A stretch of 48,684 nucleotides of DNA from Bacteroidota bacterium (lineage in GTDB: Bacteria; Bacteroidota; Bacteroidia; Chitinophagales; Saprospiraceae), in the NCBI GenBank assembly GCA_024642665.1, contig JAHEAR010000005.1:1-48684 (forward strand), written 5' to 3'. The notes under the pieces were generated by a model that was given only the letters and a program-made list of their open reading frames with translations, was not told the DNA's origin and did no database searches. Below are positions 26,175 to 34,823 of this stretch, piece after piece; position 1 is the stretch's first letter, and each line of letters opens with the position of its first letter. The position numbers were made by a program, and so were the translations under genes.

Positions 26175-29100
26175 TTATTGAAGTGGTGGACCGGAAGCGT
26201 ATGGGCCTAACAAGGCTTCCATCTCTTCGGCAAATGCATCATCGTTCATGGTCTTTGAAATGCGTAAAATTTCACTGATCGCATTATTCGTCAGCCGGAG
26301 ATCCAAACTAAAGCCGGCTCTTAAGTCATCCTGATCAAGTGAATCAAAGAATGCCATATATTCTGCTGACTCTTTGGCCAGAATACGCATGTGTTTTTTG
26401 GCTTTTTCTAATTCTCCTGCCCCTATATATATATTAATATGTGGAAGGGTCCGGGCATCATAGGGAAAATTCATGTCAGGAAATCCTTCAAAATATTTGT
26501 CGGTAATTGCGACCGCTTTTTCCTTTTCCCCTTGTGCGAGCATTTGTTCTGCCGATCGCCAAATGATCATTTTGTGCGCCTGCACACTGGCACCATAACT
26601 ATTATCAACGTACAATCGCTCTTTATCAAAATTACCCCATCGCCATTTATTGACGACCCGATCATATACTTTATCAATATCGACCCGGCCACTACCATAG
26701 ATATAGAATTCTTTTTGACTTGGCGTATAAATAGGTACCACTCGCAGTCCAAGACCTTCCATCTGGGTGTAGTCATTCAAATTCAACAATTTGGATTCCT
26801 GACATGTCACAGAGAAGTAAATCGATCTGTCATAGAAGTTGCTCATCAGGATATCCATGACGGCTAGCTGATCCTTGGTGACATATTGCTTATCCAGAGT
26901 GATCGGAATCTTAGTGACGATGTTTGGTGCATCTTCCGGACCCATAATGCCTGAGGCTAATGCCCTTGCGGGATCAACAGGGATATACAGGTTGTTGGAT
27001 GGAAGGTATGTTTCCAGCGTTGTTCCCTGAATTGTTTGAGGGTTGTCCTTCGCCATAAACTGAAGGGCCTGATCCAACGGCATTTCATTTGTCGTGCTCT
27101 TTCCCGGAATAAAGAATATTTGATTTCGCTTATTCCCTCTGTAACTTTCTGCAGGGATGGTCAGTTTGATGGCTTCTGAATCATTGATCTTTCTGCGCAA
27201 TCCTTCGATATACCAGTCAACAGCTATCAAGCTTAAATTAACGATACGCACATCACGCCGGATGCCTTCTACTTCCTGCGCATACCATAATGGATATGTA
27301 TCATTGTCTCCATAGGTAAACATAATGGCATTTTCATCAAGGGATTGAAGGAAGTTACTCGCATAATCTCTGGAAGCATAGTGATGTGCCCGACTATGAT
27401 CATCAAAATTTTGAAAAGCCATGATCGCAGGAGCGGTCAGAACAAGTGCTGCTGCCAGATAAGGCGTTGCAGTTCCAAGCTTTGGAAGTTTTGATTTAAT
27501 CATTTCATAGATGGCCGGCACACCCAGTCCGATCCATATGCAGAATGTTAAAAAGGAACCCACCAAAACGTAGTCTCTCTCCCGAGGTTCATTAGGGGGT
27601 TGATTGGAATAGAAAATGATGCCAAGCCCCGTAAATAAAAACAAAACAATTAAGGCAGTCATATCTCGTTTTCTTTTTCGGTATTGGTAGAGAAGTCCTA
27701 TCAATCCAAATAGCAACGGAAGGAAAAAATAGGTATTCCTTGCCTGATTATTTGCCATTGATTCAGGCATCTTATCCATGTTGTAGAGACGGGAACTATC
27801 AATAAAATTGATCCCGGAGATCCAATGGCCACTTTTTGGATTCCAGGGTTCTGTCCCTTGTTCACCATTCTCACGGCCGACAAAATTCCACATGAAATAG
27901 CGCCAGTACATCCAGTTGATTTGGTACCGGAAAAGGAATTCAAGATTAAAAGCCATGGTGGGTTTTCCGTTTTCATCCCCCATCCATCGTTTATACAGAG
28001 CCGGCCTAGGACCATCACTGTGACTTATACGAGGCAGAAGAATCTTGTCCTCATCTCGATAGATATAGCTGAGCTTGTAATCGACTACTTCATAATGATC
28101 CCCTACAAGACCGTAGCGATCTTCTTTTTCGGTATCCACCGGAGAGGCCGCAAAATGAGGACCTCTTAATAAAGGTCGTTCACCATATTGCTCACGGTTG
28201 AGATACGGAATGAGTCGCAAGGCATCGCTGGGCGCATTCATGTTGATCGGCGGATTTGCATTAGCGCGTATGACGACTACACCGATTGTGGAGAAGCTGA
28301 TCACCAACAGTACCATTGATATAATCAGGCGTTCTGCGAGTCCGTTATTATTTTTTCTCGCCCAACGAATCCCAAAGAATGAAAGTCCACCGATAATCAG
28401 CAGGGTTGGGAAAATGCCTGAATGAACCGGCATTCCTAATCCATTGACCATCATCATTTCCATTTGTGCCCATAAGGAGGGAACACCCACGATGATCACT
28501 TTCTGAACAATGGGTATCATCATGGCACCTAAAAACAAGGCAAGGAAAAGTCCACTGACCTTAAACGTTTTATATTTTTTAAAGTAGTATAGTAGTCCGA
28601 TGGCCGGAAATACAAGGAGACTTAAAAGGTGAACCCCGATGGATAGTCCCGCAAAGTATATGGAGAGGACCAACCACTTATCTGCGTCCGGGGTATCTTC
28701 CATGCCATACCATTTGGCAGCTGCCCAAAGGGTCAGCGTTGTAAACATGGTGGACATAGCATAGACCTCACCTTCTACCGCACTAAACCAAATAGACGTG
28801 CAAAATGCAGTGGCTAAACCTGCCGCCAATCCGGCACCGCTGATCACCAGTGTCTGCTCCAGATTCAATTGCTCATCTCTTGCTACCATTGATAATCTTG
28901 CAAAAATCATAGTAGTCCAGGCCACTAATGCAGCCGCCAATGCTGTACATGCTCCCGACATAAGATTCACGGCAAAAGCTATGTTCTGTGGATCATTGCT
29001 CAGGAGGTCTGCCATCCATGTAAACAGTCTCCCGATGATAAGGAATAAGGGGGCACCGGGTGGGTGTACGACCTGCAGTTTGTAGGCCCCAAGCACAAAC

Positions 29101-29213
29101 TCTCCGCAATCCCAAAGACTGCCCGTTCTTTCCGCACTGGCAAAGTAGACGGCCATGGCAATTGCAAAAACAATCCAGCCGGTGATACGTGTTATTTTCT
29201 TTTCCTGATTCAT
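26175..29213 (-). CDS. DUF2723 family polytopic membrane protein (predicted GT-C glycosyltransferase)
   Basis: 1012 residues from the ATG at 29213 (a GTG at 29234 adds seven). The N-terminal ~620 residues have a dozen or more membrane spans with the DUF2723 (PF11028) signatures ASAERTGSLWDCGEFVLGAYKLQVVHPPGAPLFLIIGRLF and WFSAVEGEVYAMST; the acidic residues after the first span (WDCGEF) recall GT-C enzymes such as protein O-mannosyltransferases. The remaining ~400 residues are soluble and probably periplasmic. It likely uses a lipid-linked sugar to glycosylate proteins or glycans; the substrate is not established. rpiB follows by 5 bases. Confidence 0.85.
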   Translation of the reverse strand: MNQEKKITRITGWIVFAIAMAVYFASAERTGSLWDCGEFVLGAYKLQVVHPPGAPLFLIIGRLFTWMADLLSNDPQNIAFAVNLMSGACTALAAALVAWTTMIFARLSMVARDEQLNLEQTLVISGAGLAAGLATAFCTSIWFSAVEGEVYAMSTMFTTLTLWAAAKWYGMEDTPDADKWLVLSIYFAGLSIGVHLLSLLVFPAIGLLYYFKKYKTFKVSGLFLALFLGAMMIPIVQKVIIVGVPSLWAQMEMMMVNGLGMPVHSGIFPTLLIIGGLSFFGIRWARKNNNGLAERLIISMVLLVISFSTIGVVVIRANANPPINMNAPSDALRLIPYLNREQYGERPLLRGPHFAASPVDTEKEDRYGLVGDHYEVVDYKLSYIYRDEDKILLPRISHSDGPRPALYKRWMGDENGKPTMAFNLEFLFRYQINWMYWRYFMWNFVGRENGEQGTEPWNPKSGHWISGINFIDSSRLYNMDKMPESMANNQARNTYFFLPLLFGLIGLLYQYRKRKRDMTALIVLFLFTGLGIIFYSNQPPNEPRERDYVLVGSFLTFCIWIGLGVPAIYEMIKSKLPKLGTATPYLAAALVLTAPAIMAFQNFDDHSRAHHYASRDYASNFLQSLDENAIMFTYGDNDTYPLWYAQEVEGIRRDVRIVNLSLIAVDWYIEGLRRKINDSEAIKLTIPAESYRGNKRNQIFFIPGKSTTNEMPLDQALQFMAKDNPQTIQGTTLETYLPSNNLYIPVDPARALASGIMGPEDAPNIVTKIPITLDKQYVTKDQLAVMDILMSNFYDRSIYFSVTCQESKLLNLNDYTQMEGLGLRVVPIYTPSQKEFYIYGSGRVDIDKVYDRVVNKWRWGNFDKERLYVDNSYGASVQAHKMIIWRSAEQMLAQGEKEKAVAITDKYFEGFPDMNFPYDARTLPHINIYIGAGELEKAKKHMRILAKESAEYMAFFDSLDQDDLRAGFSLDLRLTNNAISEILRISKTMNDDAFAEEMEALLGPYASGPPLQ

Positions 29214-29331
29214 AGTGCTGATTACATCATTCACCGTATATGGTGCAAAGGGTGATTACTTTAAATGGTTGAAAAGTTGATAAAGGGGCTGTTTCATGTT
29301 GAAAAGCTTTCATTTCTTTTCCTCTGTGGAG

Positions 29332-29339
29332 CAAAAGTA
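29332..29339 (-). promoter_or_regulatory. Candidate -7 box of the DUF2723-rpiB operon
   Basis: Minus-strand TACTTTTG matches TAnnTTTG, about 120 bases before the ATG at 29213. The -33 element is unclear. Confidence 0.35.
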
Positions 29340-29460
29340 AGAAAATTGAATGCAGAAGGGCAGGCCATTCATACTGTTTAGGCATTTTTAACCTTAGCAT
29401 GTGATTCTGACTATTTGACAACTGGAAATGAATGATGGTAACGATGAATTAAAAAGCAGT

Positions 29461-29663
29461 TGTGTCCGGAGAAATTCATGAGATTCTTCGCTGCGCTCAG
29501 AATGACTGTCTTTTATGAGGTTTGCGGAGGAATGTGGCTAGGGGAAGCCGCTTCCACTAAGCCACATTCCTCCGCATCTATATAAGTTAAGGAACTGTCA
29601 TTCAGAACGTAACGCAGTGGAGTGATGAATCTTATCCATGAAAAGGAAGTTTAACCGGACACT
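29461..29663. mobile_element. MITE-like inverted-repeat element
   Basis: About 200 bases bounded by GTGTCCGG (29462-29469) and CCGGACAC (29655-29662). Inside the ends the two arms stay imperfectly complementary: GATTCTTCGCTGCGCTCAGA near 29482 against the TCATTCAGAACGTAACGCAG arm near 29599. The centre is a strong hairpin: GCGGAGGAATGTGGCT (29524-29539) pairs with AGCCACATTCCTCCGC (29560-29575). There is no reading frame, so it would need a transposase in trans. Similar ATGATTAAAAAG/ATGAATTAAAAAG strings flank both sides and may be target duplications. It fills most of the 647-base gap 29214-29860. Confidence 0.6.
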
Positions 29664-29705
29664 AATGATTAAAAAGAATTAATACTAAAAATATTAAATA
29701 AAAAT

Positions 29706-29713
29706 TATATTTG
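29706..29713 (+). promoter_or_regulatory. Candidate -7 box upstream of the OmpA-family gene
   Basis: TATATTTG, matching TAnnTTTG, about 150 bases before the ATG at 29861, in an AT-rich stretch where such matches can arise by chance. Confidence 0.3.
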
Positions 29714-29860
29714 TAAATTATTGATGATCATATAATTATTGTTAATATTTTGTGTTTTACTGAAAAAAATCAACGACTGAATAAGCTAACCCGAAAATGA
29801 TGCTACAGATCAACTTAAGTCATAGAATATCAATCCATTAAACAACATGGTGCCATTGGT

Positions 29861-30970
29861 ATGATTCGTTTTCCCTCCTTGCTTTTCATATTTATCCTGT
29901 GCGTTATTACCTCACCGGCTTTCAGCCAAAAGAGTACACCGGAAAACCTGGTACCGAATCCGGGCTTTGAGGAATTCTCTGATGAACCTTCCGGATGGTA
30001 TTATTCCGGAAAGGATTTTGCCAGGGTAGCCATGTACTGGACATCCCCTACGGCGGCCTCTCCGGATATTTATACGCCTAAAGTTAAAGTGCCACCAAGC
30101 TGGGCCGCTGTTGGTTTTGGAGATCAGCGGCCATACCGGGGGGAAGCCTTTGCCGGTATCACGGTTTACGGATGCGGTAAAGGAAAACCGCATTGCAGGG
30201 AGTATGTCCAGGTGCTTCTCACAGAAGCTCTTGTTCCGGGGCAGGAATACGGTTTTTCCTGCATGTTGTCCCACCTTCCAAAATCTGTCGGTGTCAAGAA
30301 TCTGGGTTTGTGGTTTAGTGATTATGATATCGATGAAGGAGCCCATAATACCTTGTATAAAGATCCTGTGATGCTGTTAAACAGATTTATTCCTTCGGAT
30401 AAAAGGTGGTATAAATGGTCCGGTACATTTGTTGCAAAATATCCATCCTCCTATTTACTCATCGGTAATTTTAAATCCGATGAAGACAGTGATGTAAAAG
30501 TGACTCCCAGAAGTGAATTACTTTTTGGGTATTATTACCTGGATGAGGTCACCTTATATAAAATCCCGCCCATCATTATTCCCTCCCATATTGAATCTCC
30601 ATTGGACAACTTTGAGCCAAAGCCGGGAGAAATAGTAACCCTGAGCCGCATTTATTTTGAACATGACCGGGTGGATTTTATGCCCAGAGCCCTTATTCAA
30701 TTGGATCAATTACTGGCTTTTTTATTTAAATATCCAAACATGAAAATAGAAATCATTGGCCATACCGATAATGTTGGGTATCATGATTACAACCAGCAAT
30801 TGTCAGATCGAAGATCAGCTGCTGTAGCGCAGTGGCTGATCAAAAAGGGTATTGAACGCCATCGACTGCAATCTTCAGGCTATGGGAGTGATCAACCCAT
30901 CAGCACAAACTATACCTCAAAGGGACGCAGTATGAATAGAAGGGTTGAAATCAAGGTACTCAGTCTGTAA
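29861..30970 (+). CDS. OmpA-family outer-membrane protein with N-terminal carbohydrate-binding-like domain
   Basis: 369 residues. Signal peptide IRFPSLLFIFILCVITSPAFSQ. Residues ~28-230 begin NLVPNPGFEEFSDEPSGWYY, the usual opening of carbohydrate-binding-like jelly-roll modules in Bacteroidota OmpA proteins. The OmpA peptidoglycan-binding domain spans ~255-369 (IYFEHDRVDFMPRALIQLDQLL, IEIIGHTDNVG, LSDRRSAAVAQWLIKKGI, RSMNRRVEIKVL), with the DNVG...R diaminopimelate-contact residues present. It probably links the outer envelope to peptidoglycan. ATG at 29861; RNase HII follows by 37 bases. Confidence 0.88.
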   Translation: MIRFPSLLFIFILCVITSPAFSQKSTPENLVPNPGFEEFSDEPSGWYYSGKDFARVAMYWTSPTAASPDIYTPKVKVPPSWAAVGFGDQRPYRGEAFAGITVYGCGKGKPHCREYVQVLLTEALVPGQEYGFSCMLSHLPKSVGVKNLGLWFSDYDIDEGAHNTLYKDPVMLLNRFIPSDKRWYKWSGTFVAKYPSSYLLIGNFKSDEDSDVKVTPRSELLFGYYYLDEVTLYKIPPIIIPSHIESPLDNFEPKPGEIVTLSRIYFEHDRVDFMPRALIQLDQLLAFLFKYPNMKIEIIGHTDNVGYHDYNQQLSDRRSAAVAQWLIKKGIERHRLQSSGYGSDQPISTNYTSKGRSMNRRVEIKVLSL

Positions 30971-31007
30971 CTTAGCCGAGTAAACTTAAAACCCTCGACG
31001 AATATCT

Positions 31008-31652
31008 GTGGCGAAGCTTTTATCGTATTTGGAAAAAGGAAGACTCGAAGCAGGCTGTGATGAAGCCGGTCGCGGCTGTCTGGCCGGACCCGTGTTTGCT
31101 GCGGCGGTGATACTCCCGGAGCGCTTCAGATGCCCTCAGTTAAATGATTCGAAAAAGATATCAGCCAAAACCAGAAATAAAATCCGATGGATCATTGAAG
31201 AAAAAGCAATTGCCTGGTCAGTAGCCTCTATTACCCCGAAGGTCATTGATCGAATCAATATTCTCCGGGCTTCTATTCAGGCCATGCACAATGCTCTTAA
31301 AATGCTTTCTGAAAAACCTGATTTTATTTTGGTTGATGGCAATCAGTTTTATCCCTATGAAACGATTGACCATGCATGCATTATTAGAGGGGATGGCCGA
31401 TTCAGAGCCATCGCTGCTGCTTCCATTTTGGCCAAAACACACAGGGACGAATATATGGAGCGAATGCATGCGCAATATCCTGTCTACGGATGGAATCAGA
31501 ATAAAGGCTATCCCACAGCGATTCATCGAAGTGCCATAGATAGGCATGGATTGACCCCCGAACATAGAAGAAGCTTTAAATATGCCCCGGATCAGCCGGT
31601 TCAATTGGATTTGTTTGCCGCCAAAAAGAAGTCTGCCATCATTTACAAATGA
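31008..31652 (+). CDS. rnhB: Ribonuclease HII
   Basis: 214 residues with the RNase HII motifs: EAGCDEAGRGCLAGPVFAAAVILP (Asp18 and Glu19 bind metal), LNDSKKIS, FILVDGN with Asp110, IRGDGRFRAIAAASILAKTHRD (last catalytic Asp) and YGWNQNKGYPT. It removes RNA from RNA-DNA hybrids, including single misincorporated ribonucleotides. The start is a GTG at 31008; no ATG is close by. The 3' end overlaps the converging GNAT gene by 10 bases. Confidence 0.94.
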   Translation: MAKLLSYLEKGRLEAGCDEAGRGCLAGPVFAAAVILPERFRCPQLNDSKKISAKTRNKIRWIIEEKAIAWSVASITPKVIDRINILRASIQAMHNALKMLSEKPDFILVDGNQFYPYETIDHACIIRGDGRFRAIAAASILAKTHRDEYMERMHAQYPVYGWNQNKGYPTAIHRSAIDRHGLTPEHRRSFKYAPDQPVQLDLFAAKKKSAIIYK

Positions 31653-32068
31653 TCCACATCCTGTGCAAAATGGGCGCCAATCACCTCCAGTCCATGTTTG
31701 AGATATAACTGATGAGCTGCCTTTCGTTCGTGGCCGGAATCAAGGGAAAAATGATCATACGAATGGTCTTTTGCATATTGAATCATCCAGCGTAGTAAAG
31801 TGCCACCATACCCTTTACGGCGGTGATCAGGGTGGGTGATTAAATCATCCACATACAAGGTTTTACCACTAAACATAACTTCCATTGTTCGAAAGCCTGC
31901 GAGCGCAAGCACCTTATTTTCATCTTCAATATAGATGACTTCAAATCGATCCTTCATCTGTGCGCGAAGCATTTTTCGAAGCTGTTGATCTGATCGATGT
32001 TTACGCAACTCCCTGATGATGGGAATTAATTTTTCAATATCCTTTTCCGTAGCAATACGTACCTTCAA
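31643..32068 (-). CDS. GNAT family N-acetyltransferase
   Basis: A 141-residue GNAT fold: MKVRIATEKDIEKLIPIIREL (beta1-alpha1), then VDDLITHPDHRRKGYGGTLLRWMIQYAK, which contains the RRKGYG acetyl-CoA pyrophosphate loop, and a C-terminal LDSGHERKAAHQLYLKHGLEVIG. It transfers an acyl group from acetyl-CoA to an unknown amine. The start appears to be TTG at 32068, 15 bases after the methyltransferase stop. The two are probably one operon. Confidence 0.85.
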   Translation of the reverse strand: MKVRIATEKDIEKLIPIIRELRKHRSDQQLRKMLRAQMKDRFEVIYIEDENKVLALAGFRTMEVMFSGKTLYVDDLITHPDHRRKGYGGTLLRWMIQYAKDHSYDHFSLDSGHERKAAHQLYLKHGLEVIGAHFAQDVDHL

Positions 32069-32083
32069 AATTGATTATTAGAT

Positions 32084-32857
32084 CTATGGCTTTGCGTCCG
32101 ATATCCTCCTGAACTCGAGTCTGGCAATATCTCTTTTGGAGGTAAAAATCTTGTCCAGCTGACGTGTAAAAAAAAGTGTAAAGTTTTGAAGGGCGACAGA
32201 AATTCCGTTCAAAGGTTCTCCCTCTTCTCTTGATTTAGGATTCAATCCTTTGCGAATCGCCCCACTGACAAAATAGCTTGAACGAATATTGATCCATTTG
32301 GTGCTGGAAAGTTCAAAGCCATACTGATGGCAGATGGATTCATAATACGTCACCGGTCGACCATAACATAAGTCATCACCAATGATCTCCTCTTCGATAC
32401 GCTCAAACAGAAAGACCTTTTCTTTCGCCACACGACAAAGCTCAGCCATGATTTTTTTCAGCATACTTTCATCGGTATTGTGTTGCAATACTGTGGCAGT
32501 AAATACATAATCAAAAGATTGATCTTCGAAAGGGAGCGTAGTGCCATCAATTTTAATAATGGCCACTTCCGGAGGAAGATTCGACTTAGCGAGTTCTACC
32601 ATTTCCGGGGATATGTCTACCCCGGTGAGCGATTTAGGGTTTTTGGAAAGCAATGCCTTCAGATTTCCACCGGGTCCATTACCGATTTCCAGCACCGTTT
32701 TGCCTTCAAAATCGATTTCATGTAACAGGCTTAGAAATCTTTCCCGCTTATATCTGTAGTAGGGTTCGTCATCCCCTGCAATGACATTTTTGCCCTTTCT
32801 TGACTTAATTCGCTTAGCTACATCAGACCAATAAGGTTCCGGATGATATTGACTCAT
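32084..32857 (-). CDS. Class I SAM-dependent methyltransferase
   Basis: 257 residues with a Methyltransf_11-type Rossmann domain: motif I VLEIGNGPGGNL (55-66), LTGVDISPEMVELAKSNL, the DGTTLPFEDQSFDYVFTATVLQH motif III region, and IMAELCRVAKEKVFLFERIEEE. The C-terminal part after ~200 is not typical. The methylated substrate is unknown; the domain resembles those of UbiE/glycolipid enzymes but the match is generic. ATG at 32857. A minus-strand TATTTTTG box at 32882-32875 lies 17 bases upstream and is a likely promoter element. Confidence 0.83.
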   Translation of the reverse strand: MSQYHPEPYWSDVAKRIKSRKGKNVIAGDDEPYYRYKRERFLSLLHEIDFEGKTVLEIGNGPGGNLKALLSKNPKSLTGVDISPEMVELAKSNLPPEVAIIKIDGTTLPFEDQSFDYVFTATVLQHNTDESMLKKIMAELCRVAKEKVFLFERIEEEIIGDDLCYGRPVTYYESICHQYGFELSSTKWINIRSSYFVSGAIRKGLNPKSREEGEPLNGISVALQNFTLFFTRQLDKIFTSKRDIARLEFRRISDAKP

Positions 32858-32874
32858 ATCTTGTAAATTGACTG

Positions 32875-32882
32875 CAAAAATA
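32875..32882 (-). promoter_or_regulatory. Candidate -7 box of the methyltransferase gene
   Basis: Minus-strand TATTTTTG, 17 bases from the ATG at 32857; the -33 TTG is not evident. Confidence 0.4.
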
Positions 32883-32966
32883 TGAATACTTACCTGGTTT
32901 TGCCTGTTAGTGGCAAAGCATAAGGAAAGTTAAGCCCAAGAAACTCCCCGGAAGGGGTGGTGGGAC

Positions 32967-34823
32967 ATGGATTTTTCACTATTTTTCCCGCCAGATTACT
33001 CATGTCATGACTCAACTTTCGTAAAATTGAAACCTACCGATCTAAAAGATCCCGAATATTTTCATAAAGTCGTTGATTGTCAATATGCCTGCCCTGCTCA
33101 TACCCCGGTACCGGAGTATATCCGCATGATAGCCTTGGAGCGGTATGATGATGCGTATATGATAAACTGGGAGTCTAATGTCTTTCCGGGTGTTCTCGGC
33201 CGAACGTGTGATCGACCTTGCGAGCCGGCTTGCCGCAGAGGACGAATAGAAGAAAAGCCTGTGGCTATCTGCCGTTTGAAGCGGGTGGCAGCTGATTTGA
33301 AAGGAGACATCACCAGCCGAATTCCTCGTGGTCCTTTTCCTTCCAATGGGAAAAAGATTGCCTTAATTGGTGGCGGACCGGCTTCCTTAACAGTAGCGCG
33401 CGATCTGGCTCCACTGGGGTATGAGATCCATTTATTTGATGAGCAAAAGTCTGGGGGAGGTTTTATGAGAAGTCAGATCCCTGCCTTTCGTCTGCCGGAG
33501 GAAGTCCTGAATGAAGAAGTAAATTATATTCTGGATATGGGTGTGCACAAGCATTTCAATACCTATGTCTCAAGTTTGAAAGAAATCCTGAAGCAGGATT
33601 ATGATGCTGTTTTTATAGGTACGGGTGCACCCAGAGGAAAGGATTTACCAAAGTTAGATGGACGGTGGGATGCAAAAGACCATGTGCATATTGGGATCGA
33701 CTGGTTAGCCAGCGTAGCCTTTGAGCATAGAGAAAAGATAGGCAAAAAAGTCATTGTAGTCGGAGGCGGAAATACAGCGATGGATTGCTGCAGAACAGCG
33801 CGTCGATTGGGAGGCACTGATGTAAAAGTAGTCGTGAGAAGTCCTTTTGAGGACATGAAAGCTTCTGCCTGGGAAATCGAAGATGCGCAACGCGAAGACA
33901 TACCGATTCTCAGCTGCCACAATCCCAAAGCTTTTGTTACGGAAAACGGGGTACTCAAAGGAATGATGTTTTCCAGAGTAGAAGCAGTCTATGATGATCA
34001 GGGAAAGAGAAAGCTGGTTCCTCTTGATGAGCCCGATGTATTTATTGAAGCGGATGATGTCCTGATGGCCATAGGCCAGGATAATGCATTCCCCTGGATC
34101 GAAAAAGACCTGGGCATTGCATTTGGCGAATGGGATATGCCCGTTGTCAATAAGACCACGTTTCAGTCAACTTTGCCAAAAGTATTTTTTGGGGGTGATG
34201 CAGCATTCGGTCCTGAAAATGTGATTACGGCAGTAGCGCATGGGCATCAGGCAGCAGTCTCCATTGAGTTGTTTTGTCAGCAGATGGATGTGCATGACAG
34301 ACCGAATCCCCTGACCAATTTGTTTAGTCAGAAAATGGGTATTCATGAATGGAGTTATGACAATGCAATTGTCGATGACCATCGATACAATGTACCTCAT
34401 GCGAATAAAGAGCTGTCCCTGCAAAATCGAAAACTTGAAGTAGAGTTGGGCTTTGATATGCCCACCGGTTTTAAGGAAGCACAGCGTTGCCTCAATTGTG
34501 ATGTGCAAACTGTTTTTCAGGAAAGCCGGTGTATCGAATGTGATGCCTGTGTAGATATCTGTCCAACAAGTTGTATCACTTTTACCACCAATGGCGATGA
34601 AGAAGATTTACGTCACAGGCTGACGATGCCTGCTTTAAATACGACTCAGGATCTCTACGTTTCTGATGTGCTGCCCACGATGCGTGTGATGGTCAAAGAT
34701 GAAGATGTATGTCTCCACTGTGGCTTATGCGCAGAACGTTGCCCAACCTCTGCATGGGATATGCAGAAATTTCTTTATAATGTTTCCAAAGCTTCTCATG
34801 TATGTCCATCCGCGGTGGTGTAA
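32967..34823 (+). CDS. GltD-like FAD/NAD(P)-binding iron-sulfur oxidoreductase
   Basis: 618 residues. The N-terminal iron-sulfur domain of the glutamate synthase small subunit/DPYD type has Cys38, Cys42, Cys81, Cys85 and Cys89 (CQYACPAHTP; GRTCDRPCEPACRRG). FAD-binding IALIGGGPASL is at ~131-141; a second nucleotide site, VIVVGGGNTAMDCCR, is near 262. At the C-terminus are two ferredoxin-like 4Fe-4S sets: CIECDACVDICP (about 519-535) and CLHCGLCAERCP (about 579-595). It likely shuttles electrons between NAD(P)H and iron-sulfur centres of the 2-oxoacid oxidoreductase encoded by the next two genes; the three overlap. It is not a glutamate synthase subunit here, since no gltB is adjacent. Confidence 0.88.
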   Translation: MDFSLFFPPDYSCHDSTFVKLKPTDLKDPEYFHKVVDCQYACPAHTPVPEYIRMIALERYDDAYMINWESNVFPGVLGRTCDRPCEPACRRGRIEEKPVAICRLKRVAADLKGDITSRIPRGPFPSNGKKIALIGGGPASLTVARDLAPLGYEIHLFDEQKSGGGFMRSQIPAFRLPEEVLNEEVNYILDMGVHKHFNTYVSSLKEILKQDYDAVFIGTGAPRGKDLPKLDGRWDAKDHVHIGIDWLASVAFEHREKIGKKVIVVGGGNTAMDCCRTARRLGGTDVKVVVRSPFEDMKASAWEIEDAQREDIPILSCHNPKAFVTENGVLKGMMFSRVEAVYDDQGKRKLVPLDEPDVFIEADDVLMAIGQDNAFPWIEKDLGIAFGEWDMPVVNKTTFQSTLPKVFFGGDAAFGPENVITAVAHGHQAAVSIELFCQQMDVHDRPNPLTNLFSQKMGIHEWSYDNAIVDDHRYNVPHANKELSLQNRKLEVELGFDMPTGFKEAQRCLNCDVQTVFQESRCIECDACVDICPTSCITFTTNGDEEDLRHRLTMPALNTTQDLYVSDVLPTMRVMVKDEDVCLHCGLCAERCPTSAWDMQKFLYNVSKASHVCPSAVV

